Origin: CAYXVJ01 sp964558445
Lineage (GTDB): Bacteria > Bacillota > Clostridia > Saccharofermentanales > Fastidiosipilaceae
Direction: 5' to 3'
Length of the DNA stretch: 64,000 nucleotides
Assembly: GCA_964558445.1 (NCBI GenBank)
Contig: CAZLEA010000002.1
Location: 1-64,000 of the forward strand
The translations under genes and the position numbers were made by a program. Positions 37,864-46,035 of the stretch are shown here, piece after piece. Position 1 is the stretch's first letter. Each line of letters starts with the position of its first letter. The notes under the pieces are model-generated. The model was not told where the DNA came from, made no database searches, and worked only from the letters and a program-made list of their open reading frames with translations.

Positions 37864-39480
37864 TCAAGACTTATCCAATTGCAGCGTAAACAAGAAGCGC
37901 GCACCACCCATTTGGCTTCGTCCGACACTGATGTGTTGGCCGTGTGCCTGGAGTATGGAGCGGGCGATATAGAGACCCAGGCCGCTGCCCTGATTGCCTG
38001 ATCTGGAGCGATCTACCTTGTAGAAGCGCTCGAAGACATGATCCACATCCTTCTCGTCGATGCCGGGGCCGGTATCCTCCACCTCGATTTCGACGAGATG
38101 AGAGCCGGGTGTCCGCTTGACCATCACGGCGATGACCCCCTCTTCGGGTGTGAACTTGATGGCATTACTCACTAGATTATACAGTACGCGACTAAGTTGC
38201 TCCTCGTCGCCGATCACCCTAATCTTCCCTTGTTCGCTGATATTCGTCTGAATACTGATCTGCTTGGGCGAGATCAAGCTCTCAAGACTATGGATCACGT
38301 TCTCGACCATCTTATTGAGCTCAAAGGGGCGAAAATCATACGTCAAGGCATTCGAATCGAGCGCCACGGCATCGTTCATCTCATTGACCAGCTTACTCAG
38401 GCGAAGCGCTTCGTTGCGGACGATCGCGAGGTAGTGGTCTTGTCGCTCCGGCGGTATGGTACCGTCCAGTATACCCTCCACGAAACCGGAGATGGATGTA
38501 AGCGGTGTCCTGAGGTCATGCGAGATCGACGAGATGAAGTCACGGCGATCCGAATTGGCATGGTCCAAACGCTCGATCATACGGTTGAAGGTATCGATCA
38601 AGACCGTAATCTCATCTAAGCTTCGCCGATCATCCGATGCATCATCTAGAGTGCCGTCGCCTTCGTACTCTTGACGTGAGTGGCGAGTGGGCCTTGCTAC
38701 GCGTACCGACAGGTTCCCCATCGCCGCCTCATTGGCTGCCTTCGATAAATCCTTCAGGGGCTTCGAGATCGAATTCGATACGATGGCAATCAAGAACAGG
38801 GCGATAATCAGCGCAACCGTAACCGACAGGCGCATGCCCGCGAACATGAAGCGAGCCACCGCCGAGTAGATATCGTAGCGCTCATGAATCTGTATCACGA
38901 GCGCAGGATTCCCATCCACCCCGTAGATCGGCCGAATAACAGAGATCCAAGTATCGCTCCTACTGCTACCAAACAAGCCGAGGTAGTTACCACCCGTGAA
39001 GGTCGTGCCGTAGGGGTTCGAGTCGAATCCTACATAGCCTAGTTCGAGCAAAGGACGCTTCCCCTCCCCGTAGCTTGGCAGCTCGCCGGGCAGTATATCG
39101 CGGCCGCTGTAACCATCGGGCAGATTCGTGATATGCTCCGTCGCCTCCGCCGGTATCCCCGTATCCATTAAGATGATGCCGTTTGGCGCGACAAGCCATA
39201 CATACGCACCGTCCGTCCGATTCACATAATCCAAATAGGTCGCGATATCGCCGTCGCTATGCAAATCGGTGTCGCCGGAGTTGATCTTGTTGACCACAAC
39301 GCGGACGATCTCGTCCGTCGTCTCCTCGAGCTGCTTGGCACGATCCATGCGCAGCGCCGTGTTGACCTCGGACGAAAAAAGAGCAGCCATAATAACGAAG
39401 GTCGTCAGTATGGCTACCATGAAGGCCAGAATCATCCGGCCCCTAAAACTATAAAAAAAGCGTTTAATCATAGCAAACAT
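37864..39480 (-). CDS. Membrane sensor histidine kinase
   Basis: 538-residue two-component sensor in tandem with an OmpR-type regulator. Two transmembrane helices (about 15-37 and 215-240) enclose an extracellular sensor of about 175 residues with a PAS/Cache-like look (YVWLVAPNGIILMDTGI). A HAMP domain follows, then HisKA with phospho-acceptor SHDLRTPL and the ATPase with NLVSNAIKFTPEEG, DTGPGIDEKD and GSGLGLYIA. The HAMP linker carries an extra charged stretch of about 25 residues (around RHSRQEYEGDGTLDDASDD). The signal is unknown; the overall type is PhoR/WalK-like. Confidence 0.9.
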   Translation of the reverse strand: MFAMIKRFFYSFRGRMILAFMVAILTTFVIMAALFSSEVNTALRMDRAKQLEETTDEIVRVVVNKINSGDTDLHSDGDIATYLDYVNRTDGAYVWLVAPNGIILMDTGIPAEATEHITNLPDGYSGRDILPGELPSYGEGKRPLLELGYVGFDSNPYGTTFTGGNYLGLFGSSRSDTWISVIRPIYGVDGNPALVIQIHERYDIYSAVARFMFAGMRLSVTVALIIALFLIAIVSNSISKPLKDLSKAANEAAMGNLSVRVARPTRHSRQEYEGDGTLDDASDDRRSLDEITVLIDTFNRMIERLDHANSDRRDFISSISHDLRTPLTSISGFVEGILDGTIPPERQDHYLAIVRNEALRLSKLVNEMNDAVALDSNALTYDFRPFELNKMVENVIHSLESLISPKQISIQTNISEQGKIRVIGDEEQLSRVLYNLVSNAIKFTPEEGVIAVMVKRTPGSHLVEIEVEDTGPGIDEKDVDHVFERFYKVDRSRSGNQGSGLGLYIARSILQAHGQHISVGRSQMGGARFLFTLQLDKS

Positions 39481-39484
39481 GCTC

Positions 39485-40189
39485 TTAGTTTACATCGAAC
39501 TTATAACCGACACCCCAAACGGTCTTGATCTGCCAGGCCTCGGATCCGCCGCGCTCTTCGACCTTCTCGCGAATACGCTTGACGTGGACGTCTACCGTAC
39601 GAGATTCTCCGTAGAAATCATAGCCCCAGACACTGCCCAGGAGCTGCTCACGCGTGAAGACACGGTTCGGATGTGCGGCTAGGAAGTAGAAGAGCTCTAG
39701 TTCCTTGGGCGGCATCTCCACCGAAACATCGTTGATCACGACCGTATACTGATCCTTGTCGATCGTCAGACCAGCGTAGCTGACGACTTGGCGATCCTCC
39801 GCAGCCTCTTGCCGGCTGATGCCGGACGCATCGACTCGGCGAAGCACGGCCTTGACACGCGCGATCAGTTCCTTCATCTCAAACGGCTTCTGCAGATAGT
39901 CGTCGGCTCCGAGTTCCAAGCCCACGACCTTGTCCAGGATATCGCCTCTTGCGGTCAGCATGAGTATCGGCACATCGGATTCCTTGCGGAGCTCTCGACA
40001 GATATCGTAACCGTCCTTACCGGGCAGCATCAGATCCAAGATGACGACATCCGGCATAATATCGCGGAAGGCGGGCATGGCTTCCAAGCCGTTTCCGCAG
40101 GTATGAACCTCGTAGCCTTCCTTCTCAAAATACAAACGTATCAGCTCAACAATATTCGGATCGTCGTCAACTGCCAGTACTCTCTTCAT
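39485..40189 (-). CDS. OmpR/PhoB-family response regulator
   Basis: 234-residue DNA-binding regulator. Receiver domain 1-120 with acidic pocket VDDDPN, phospho-acceptor Asp in DVVILDLMLPG, Thr/Lys in LTARGD and LQKPFEMKEL; winged-helix domain about 135-232 with FTREQLLGSVWGYDFYGESRTVDVHVKRIREK. SD AGAGGA. It lies 4 nt upstream of its kinase gene and 41 nt after nrdR. Targets unknown; the location after ftsZ and nrdR hints at growth or envelope control (inference). Confidence 0.93.
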   Translation of the reverse strand: MKRVLAVDDDPNIVELIRLYFEKEGYEVHTCGNGLEAMPAFRDIMPDVVILDLMLPGKDGYDICRELRKESDVPILMLTARGDILDKVVGLELGADDYLQKPFEMKELIARVKAVLRRVDASGISRQEAAEDRQVVSYAGLTIDKDQYTVVINDVSVEMPPKELELFYFLAAHPNRVFTREQLLGSVWGYDFYGESRTVDVHVKRIREKVEERGGSEAWQIKTVWGVGYKFDVN

Positions 40190-40230
40190 CTTCTGTCCTC
40201 TCTTCTACACTCTCCAGACCGAAGTGCATG

Positions 40231-40761
40231 TTAGTCCGTGGGCCCTGCCCCCCGACTCAAACCGGTTCTGAGCTTGTCTCTCAGGTCGTCATCCAATTCC
40301 AGACCACCCTTCTCCTCAACCAAGCGAAACAATTCCTTCAAGAAGGAATTCAAATCCGTAAATTGACGGTATACGGAGGCAAAGCGCACATACGCCACCT
40401 CATCAATCTCACGCAGTCCGTCCATCACCAATTCGCCGATGCGATCCGAGGTGACCTCGTGATTCAGAGAATTGTTGCAGCGCTGCTCGATGCTGCTGAC
40501 CAGCTGACCGATCTGATCGGTAGATATCGGGCGCTTGCTACAGGCCTTCATGATATTGTCGATCAGCTTCTCGCGATCGAACAGCTCGCGACTGCCATCC
40601 TTCTTCACCACGTAGAGCGGCAGATACTCGACCTTCTCATACGTCGTGAAACGGTTGTGACATTTATTGCACTCGCGGCGCCTACGAATAGCGGTGCTAT
40701 CATCTGTAGGGCGAGAATCGATTACCTTATCTTCATCATAACCACAGTTCGGACACTTCAC
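40231..40761 (-). CDS. nrdR: Transcriptional repressor NrdR
   Basis: Zinc-ribbon/ATP-cone repressor of ribonucleotide reductase genes. The zinc ribbon CPNCGYDEDKVIDSR ... CNKCHNRFTTYE is at residues 3-42 and the ATP-cone covers about 50-140 (VVKKDGSRELFDREKLIDNI). 176 residues, slightly longer than the usual 150-155 through a charged C-terminal tail. Located directly after ftsZ, before the two-component genes. Confidence 0.95.
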   Translation of the reverse strand: MKCPNCGYDEDKVIDSRPTDDSTAIRRRRECNKCHNRFTTYEKVEYLPLYVVKKDGSRELFDREKLIDNIMKACSKRPISTDQIGQLVSSIEQRCNNSLNHEVTSDRIGELVMDGLREIDEVAYVRFASVYRQFTDLNSFLKELFRLVEEKGGLELDDDLRDKLRTGLSRGAGPTD

Positions 40762-40822
40762 AGTCGATCGCCTCTTCTCTCTTGTATCTACTATCTTACA
40801 ATCTTATACCGTTATAGCGCAA

Positions 40823-40854
40823 TACAACGTCACAGCGAACCGTGACGTTGTATC
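40823..40854 (-). terminator. Hairpin after ftsZ
   Basis: Twelve-bp perfect stem ATACAACGTCAC/GTGACGTTGTAT with an 8-nt loop, 19 nt after the ftsZ stop. No U-tract follows on the minus strand, so termination may be partial and nrdR could be reached by read-through. Confidence 0.55.
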
Positions 40855-40873
40855 CCAATAGCATGGCTAGTAA

Positions 40874-42340
40874 TTATTCGTCGAAGCCCTCGTCCTCTTC
40901 ATCGTTGAAGAACCAGGGTAGGATTCTGCCCTTCTTCTTCTCCTTGTCGACAGGGACGTTTCTGGCTGCGGGGTTCTGGCTGCGATTACGCTCCGCTGCT
41001 CCAGGCTGCGGTCTCGTATTCTCCATACGCGTCGGAACCACTCGCTGGCTTGCCTGCTTCACATCACGGTCTTGATCCCCGTTCGGATTGAGAAACGAGG
41101 GGATATCGGAACCGGTTGACGGCTGACCGAGCTGACGGCCAAGATCTGGGTTGACCGGTACGGGTGCGGGCTCTTCGTAGCGAGGTTGTGGCTGCGGCTG
41201 CGGCTGAACTTGCTGAGTCGGCTGAGGATTGCTGAAGTTACCGCCGTAGGCAGGCTTCTTCGTGGGGACCTCGACAACCGGCTCGGGGCGCTTGGCACCG
41301 AACGGCGAGATCTTGGCCGACGGACGATTCAGGTGATTCGTCTTCGGGCTCTCGGCAACCTGCGGCTCGTTCTCGAATCCGGATGCGATAACCGTGATCT
41401 GGATGTCGTCTTCCATGCTATCTTCGATGACGGCACCGATGATGATATCCGCATCGGGTGCGGCAGAGTCGCGAATCAGGCTTGAAGCCTGGTTGATCTC
41501 ACTCAAGCGCAGATTCTTACCGGTGAAGTTCACGATCAGGCGATGTGCGCCATCAATCGTCGTATCAAGCAACGGGCTGTTGAGCGCTTCGTTGACGGCA
41601 ATCTCCATGCGGTCTTGACCCTTGGCGCGACCGATACCCATATGACAGACACCGGCACCCACCATGATACGACGTACGTCCGCCATATCGAGGTTGATCA
41701 GACCCGGCACGGCAACGAGATCCGAGATACCGGATACACCGTACTTCAGGACCTGATCTGCCATCGAGAAGGCTTCATCGAGCGATGTATCCTCGTCTGC
41801 AATCTCAAGCAACTTGTCGTTTGGAACCACGATTAGAGAGTCCACATACTCCTTGAGAGCGCGAATGCCGTTCTCCGCATTCTGCATGCGCTTGGCGCCT
41901 TCGAAACGGAAGGGTCTGGTGACAACACCGACAGTCAGCACGCCAAGCTCGCGAGCGATCTGTGCGACAATCGGCGCACCGCCCGTACCCGTTCCGCCGC
42001 CCATGCCGGCCGTGATGAAGAGCATGTCCGTACCGCGAATCAAGGAAGCGATATCGTCCTTGGACTCGGCAGCAGCCTTCTCACCGATCTCGGGATTCGC
42101 ACCGGCACCTAGACCGCGCGTGATCTTCTCACCGATCTGAACACGGTAGGTCGCCTTGGAGCGTTCCAATGCCTGATGGTCGGTGTTTATCGTAATAAAC
42201 TCAATTCCCTGAACACTGCTCTCGATCATGCGATCGATGGCGTTACAGCCACCGCCGCCGACACCGATTACACGAATCGTCGCGTAACCGTCGTCTTCCA
42301 TTGAGAAATTCATCGCTTTACTATTGTACATATCTGCCAC
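40874..42340 (-). CDS. ftsZ: Cell division protein FtsZ
   Basis: Tubulin-like GTPase that forms the division ring. GTP-binding GGGGTGTG-type motif is present as GMGGGTGTGGAP, with GVGGGGCNA near the N-terminus. The start is taken as GTG 42340: GGAAGGGG lies 8 nt upstream, whereas the ATGs at 42388 and 42331 have no well-placed site, giving 488 residues. The tail after residue about 325 is long and Pro/Gln-rich. The usual C-terminal peptide that binds FtsA/SepF is seen as GSDIPSFLN, but it is followed by some 65 further residues ending in GRILPWFFNDEEDEGFDE, a second hydrophobic-acidic peptide. Own promoter upstream. Confidence 0.96.
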   Translation of the reverse strand: MADMYNSKAMNFSMEDDGYATIRVIGVGGGGCNAIDRMIESSVQGIEFITINTDHQALERSKATYRVQIGEKITRGLGAGANPEIGEKAAAESKDDIASLIRGTDMLFITAGMGGGTGTGGAPIVAQIARELGVLTVGVVTRPFRFEGAKRMQNAENGIRALKEYVDSLIVVPNDKLLEIADEDTSLDEAFSMADQVLKYGVSGISDLVAVPGLINLDMADVRRIMVGAGVCHMGIGRAKGQDRMEIAVNEALNSPLLDTTIDGAHRLIVNFTGKNLRLSEINQASSLIRDSAAPDADIIIGAVIEDSMEDDIQITVIASGFENEPQVAESPKTNHLNRPSAKISPFGAKRPEPVVEVPTKKPAYGGNFSNPQPTQQVQPQPQPQPRYEEPAPVPVNPDLGRQLGQPSTGSDIPSFLNPNGDQDRDVKQASQRVVPTRMENTRPQPGAAERNRSQNPAARNVPVDKEKKKGRILPWFFNDEEDEGFDE

Positions 42341-42441
42341 AATTACATCCCCTTCCGAACCGACACAGCCGATTCTTAACAGTTCCATGTTTCAACAAGA
42401 AGGTAAGTATCACCTATCCACTGTTTTTAACCAATATGTGC

Positions 42442-42470
42442 ATTTTACATCATGTCTTCGAAGGTTACAA
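42442..42470 (-). promoter_or_regulatory. ftsZ promoter
   Basis: Minus strand: TTGTAA (42465-42470), 17-nt spacer, TAAAAT (42442-42447), about 100 nt before the GTG start. Confidence 0.6.
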
Positions 42471-42650
42471 CTCATAATCCAAAAATCATGCAAATAGCAG
42501 TCTAATTTGTACTGACGTCTTAAACACCACAATATTTCAACTTGATTACAAAACCATTAAATTTATGGCAAATCCTATGATATCAGTGTTATTCGTTAAT
42601 CGTCATTACATCTGCACAAATATTCGCATAAATTGACATGCCTATATAAA

Positions 42651-42689
42651 CCAAAAGAATCGCCACGGTGTTTTGTAAACAGATGGCGA
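42651..42689 (-). terminator. Terminator at the end of the mraZ-to-zinc-ribbon transcript
   Basis: Outer stem TCGCCA/TGGCGA and inner TGTTT/AAACA, followed on the minus strand by TTCTTTTGGTTT. It separates the dcw genes from ftsZ. Confidence 0.65.
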
Positions 42690-42761
42690 CTCTCGTATGA
42701 ACAATTATGAAGCAGTATGCGGGGAACAAGGAATCGTTCACTTAGCCATAGACTAAATCGC

Positions 42762-43196
42762 TTAGTTGAAATATTCCCAATCGTTTTTGAAGATGAAGTA
42801 GAGTACTAGCGCCTTGATCAAGACGGAGACGAAGTCTAGGCGCAGCAAGCTGAAGATGGCACCGACCGCCGCAAGCCCGATATAGGCGTAGAGTGCTCGG
42901 CGTTTCATCCGCATCACATTGATCGCGAAGATGATATCCAAGAGCCCCAAGACGAGGAAGATGATACTGAGCGCACGCTCCGCGGGGTTACCGCCGACGA
43001 GGCCGAAGATTGCGAAACCGACCAGAAGTAAATCCATCAAGATAACGATCGACATATAGATAGTAATCCTGGTGCTGCGCATCGCAGGCGAGAACTCGCC
43101 TCGCACTGCCGCATAGTCCACTTGGCTGTTATCTGTCCCGCAGTAACGACAAACCCTAGTGCTACCTAGTTCTCTCTGGCAATTCTGACACTTCAT
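42762..43196 (-). CDS. Zinc-ribbon membrane protein
   Basis: 144-residue protein with an N-terminal zinc ribbon (CQNCQRELGSTRVCRYCG, two CxxC pairs) and three or four transmembrane helices in the rest (IYMSIVILMDLLLVGFAIFGL, LSIIFLVLGLLDIIFAINV, then two shorter ones). No known function. The ATG at 43196 follows GAGGAG by 8 nt and is 5 nt beyond the sbp stop codon, so it belongs to the dcw transcript and is an unusual member of it. Confidence 0.75.
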   Translation of the reverse strand: MKCQNCQRELGSTRVCRYCGTDNSQVDYAAVRGEFSPAMRSTRITIYMSIVILMDLLLVGFAIFGLVGGNPAERALSIIFLVLGLLDIIFAINVMRMKRRALYAYIGLAAVGAIFSLLRLDFVSVLIKALVLYFIFKNDWEYFN

Positions 43197-43201
43197 ACAC
43201 A

Positions 43202-43798
43202 TCACTCCTCTTGTTCTTGCACATTGGTATCGGCTGATGTCGGCGGTTGGTCTGCCAGACGAATCTCCTGGCGAATTTGTTCGAGCTCTACCACGCGATT
43301 GGCTATCTCGCGCTCGAGTGCTTCCATCCTACTGTGCGGCATGGCTGCCTCGTATTCTTCTTGGGTCAACGGGGTCTCGGGTGCATCCGTCTCTTGCTTG
43401 TCGAGGAAGTCGCCGCTGATACTCTGATCGACTCGGTCCTTCATCTGACGAGCCAGACGGCGACGCTCACTGAATTGATGGAGCCAGAAACGTCTGACCT
43501 GCGAGAAGTTATTGATGATACGAACACCAAAGGCGAAGATCGCAGCCAGGTTCAAGTCGATGTTCAGGCGATCGCCGAGGGCCGAGAGCACGACAGCGAT
43601 CAGCGCGTTACCGAGCAAACCGGTGACGAAGAGCATGGTATTAAACTTCTTCTGTAAGCTAGAGAGAAGTGCACCGACCAGGGAATCCAGCGCGGCTAGA
43701 ATCAAGACGGCGACATATGGCGAATACGCCTGCGGGATATCGATATCCAGAAACAAGCCGATAATCAAGCCGATAATAATTCCGAGTAATGGCAGCAC
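43202..43798 (-). CDS. sbp: Small basic protein Sbp (DUF1290) with C-terminal extension
   Basis: Membrane protein of the small-basic-protein family found between ftsQ and ftsZ in Gram-positive bacteria; function uncertain. The core (about 1-110) has three or four hydrophobic helices, with IIIGLIIGLFLDIDIPQAYSPYVAVLILAALDSLVGA typical of the family. At 198 residues it exceeds the usual 110-125 by a charged, coiled-coil-prone tail (MEALEREIANRVVELEQIRQEIR). The start is GTG at 43798, overlapping the ftsQ stop by one base, with GAGGAGGG upstream. Confidence 0.85.
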   Translation of the reverse strand: MLPLLGIIIGLIIGLFLDIDIPQAYSPYVAVLILAALDSLVGALLSSLQKKFNTMLFVTGLLGNALIAVVLSALGDRLNIDLNLAAIFAFGVRIINNFSQVRRFWLHQFSERRRLARQMKDRVDQSISGDFLDKQETDAPETPLTQEEYEAAMPHSRMEALEREIANRVVELEQIRQEIRLADQPPTSADTNVQEQEE

Positions 43799-44733
43799 TA
43801 TCTTCCCTCCTCTACATCGCGTACAAATATGTAGTCGTCACCGCTCAGATCAAGCACGCCCTCGCCGAGGCCTTCAAGCTTCTTGGTTTGTATCGTATAG
43901 CGCAACCAATTGAGCGCATCGTCGAAGCGATCTTGTGTACCAAGCTTAGCATGAATCTGTGTCTCGGATTCGATTAATTTGATTCTCAGGTACGGGTTAT
44001 CGTCGCCGGGAACCCTGATCTCCGTAATATGGGACAAGATGGAGAAGGAATCATCTGCCGCACGATCGGCCCTTATCATCGTATCGATCAGGTTCAGCGC
44101 CGTATCGATCGACGCCACGGAATTCACTTGTACCTTCTCACCCGTCTTGGCCGCCCGCACGAGCATGCCCTCGATCATCGGGATACCCAGAGGCTTCGCC
44201 CCGTCTTCGATCTCCAGCACATAGCCTTCGCGATCCAAGAGCATGTAGGAGTCGTCTTCCAGAGCCAAGTAGGACGTAGGCTCGCGCTCCTCGATACCGA
44301 TCACGACCTTACCGGGGAAGCTCATGCGCACACGAGCGATTCTGACATAGGGTGAGGCGGCCATGACGCGCTCTTCTGCTTCTTTGTATCGCAGACCGAG
44401 GTATGCCGCGGGCGAGCCGCCCCAAGAACGAAACAGGTGATCGCCGATCTCGATGCCGCTTCTGTCAATCAGAAGCTCACGATCCACGCCGGATGCCCCC
44501 TGAACCACGATCTCTTGTACATGGAAGATCGGCAGCAGCCAGACGGCTACGCCGATGAGGATCAAGATGCCGAGCAAAACGGCGAGGAAACCGCTCGCAT
44601 CTCTCTTGGGCGCCGCATCTGCATTAGCTGCTGAGGCAGCAAGTTTTTGTTCCTGATGCTCGCTTGCCAGACGGCGATATGACAAGACCTTATTGTCATC
44701 TGCATGCCGCTTCGCCCTCTCGCTTGATTTCAT
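43798..44733 (-). CDS. ftsQ: Cell division protein FtsQ/DivIB
   Basis: Bitopic divisome protein. A basic cytoplasmic segment (1-48), a transmembrane helix (about 50-70, FLAVLLGILILIGVAVWLL), a POTRA domain (VQEIVVQGASGVDRELLIDRSGI) and the FtsQ beta domain (VIGIEEREPTSYL ... LLDREGYVLE) are in the expected order over 311 residues. AAGGAGG lies upstream of ATG 44733; the frame extends 30 nt further up without a site. In complex with FtsL and a FtsB-like protein it would activate septal wall synthesis by FtsW and the PBP. Confidence 0.9.
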   Translation of the reverse strand: MKSSERAKRHADDNKVLSYRRLASEHQEQKLAASAANADAAPKRDASGFLAVLLGILILIGVAVWLLPIFHVQEIVVQGASGVDRELLIDRSGIEIGDHLFRSWGGSPAAYLGLRYKEAEERVMAASPYVRIARVRMSFPGKVVIGIEEREPTSYLALEDDSYMLLDREGYVLEIEDGAKPLGIPMIEGMLVRAAKTGEKVQVNSVASIDTALNLIDTMIRADRAADDSFSILSHITEIRVPGDDNPYLRIKLIESETQIHAKLGTQDRFDDALNWLRYTIQTKKLEGLGEGVLDLSGDDYIFVRDVEEGR

Positions 44734-44767
44734 CTTCGATCCTCCTTCCCTGTCAAATTCCAATAGG

Positions 44768-46023
44768 TCAATCTATGATCGAACGCAGCACAGAAACGAT
44801 GTCTTCTGCCGCCTTCGGCTTGGCCAGCGTCTTGGCAAGTCGCCCCATCTCGGCTCGATAAGCCGGGTCTCTAAGCGCGTCCAGATTCGCCTCGAGATAC
44901 GAGACATCGAAGCGGTCGTTCGGACAGAGCAGGGCCGCACCGATGGCACGAAACGCTTCGGCGTTGTGCGTCTGATGGTCACCCGTCGCGTAGGGATAGG
45001 GTACCATAATCGATGCTTGGCCGAGCGCCGCAACCTCTGCACAAGTCCCGGCCCCCGCTCTGCAGATATACAGATCGGCCGCCGCCATGTGGTAGGGCAT
45101 ATCGTAGAGATAAGAGACGATCTCGAGCTTCTTGGGATCGATCCCCTCGGCGAGTGCCAAGACATCTTCATACTGTGTCTTACCCGCTACGAGGAGCACG
45201 CGCCCATCAAACGAATCTTGATGCTTATGCAGATAGGCGATCACGGTCTCGTTTAGTTGCTTGGCGCCGAGACTGCCTCCGCTGACGAGGATTCGAAACT
45301 CATCTCCAGGCAAGCCTAGCTTCTGTCTTGCGGCAGATCGCTTCAAGTCGAAGTACTCCGGAGCAATCGGATTCCCGGTCAGCTCTACGCGCCGGCTCTT
45401 CTTGAAGTAGGGCCTCGCCTCCTCATACGAGANNNNNNNNNNNNNNNNNNNNNNNNNNNNNNNNNNNNNNNNNNNNNNNNNNNNNNNNNNNNNNNNNNNN
45501 NNNNNNNNNNNNNNNNNNNNNNNNNNNNNNNNGTCAGCTCTACGCGCCGGCTCTTCTTGAAGTAGGGCCTCGCCTCCTCATACGAGAGGCAGACCGCGTC
45601 GGCGCCTGCCGCCATCACCAGGTTACTCTGGCCGGGGTAAGCGTTCTGTTCATGAATCAGATACGGCGTCTTGCGCTTCTTCGCGGCGGCAAGCAGGGGG
45701 CCTGCAACATATCCGCCGGTACCGACGACCGCTATGGGTTGACGGGTGTCGAGGAGGTGTAGGCACTCTCTTTTGCCACGAAACAAATCGATAAACGCCT
45801 GAACCAGTGCCTTCGACAGCTTCCGTTTGAACGGGGATGCCGTGATCGGGATAAACTCGAAGCCTTCGCGCGGTACGATATCCGCCTCCAAGCCACGCTT
45901 CGTCCCGGTGAAGACGATATCGATGTCCGGCCGCTGGGCGCAAAGTTCCTTGGCGATCGCAAGCGCAGGGTTGATATGCCCGGACGTTCCGCCTCCGGTG
46001 AAGAAGATTGTTTGTTTAGTCAT
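44768..46023 (-). CDS. murG: MurG, lipid II-forming GlcNAc transferase (split by false gap)
   Basis: Adds GlcNAc from UDP-GlcNAc to lipid I at the inner membrane face. The gene is interrupted by 100 N flanked by identical 55-bp copies (45378-45432 and 45533-45587). Collapsing N plus one copy gives one frame of 366 residues, the normal length, and recreates the family motif VELTGNPI exactly at the join. Other motifs are FTGGGTSGHINPALAIA, GTGGYVAGP, HEQNAYPGQSN, VSGGSLGAKQLN and RAGAGTCAEVAALG. AGGAGG is 8 nt from ATG 46023. Directly downstream of ftsW. Confidence 0.95.
45378..45432 (+). repeat. 55-bp scaffold overlap, left copy
   Basis: Identical to 45533-45587; unmerged contig overlap. Confidence 0.95.
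45433..45532. other. Artefactual assembly gap (100 N)
   Basis: Lies between two identical 55-bp contig ends in murG. Removing it and one copy restores the gene. Confidence 0.95.
45533..45587 (+). repeat. 55-bp scaffold overlap, right copy
   Basis: Second copy of 45378-45432. Confidence 0.95.
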
Positions 46024-46035
46024 GTACTATGCCTC

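Larger units (their letters stand above)
42341..42761 (-). other. AT-rich intergenic region upstream of ftsZ
   Basis: About 420 nt without a gene, clearly more AT-rich than the surroundings. It holds the terminator after the zinc-ribbon gene (42651-42689) and a good ftsZ promoter (42442-42470); the transcribed leader of ftsZ would be about 95 nt. Nothing else is recognised; no riboswitch or tRNA is evident. Confidence 0.7.

Noticed and set aside
42633..42650. TTGACA followed by TATATAA on the plus strand
   Set aside because: The two elements are only a few bases apart, so they cannot form a sigma-A promoter, and no plus-strand gene follows.
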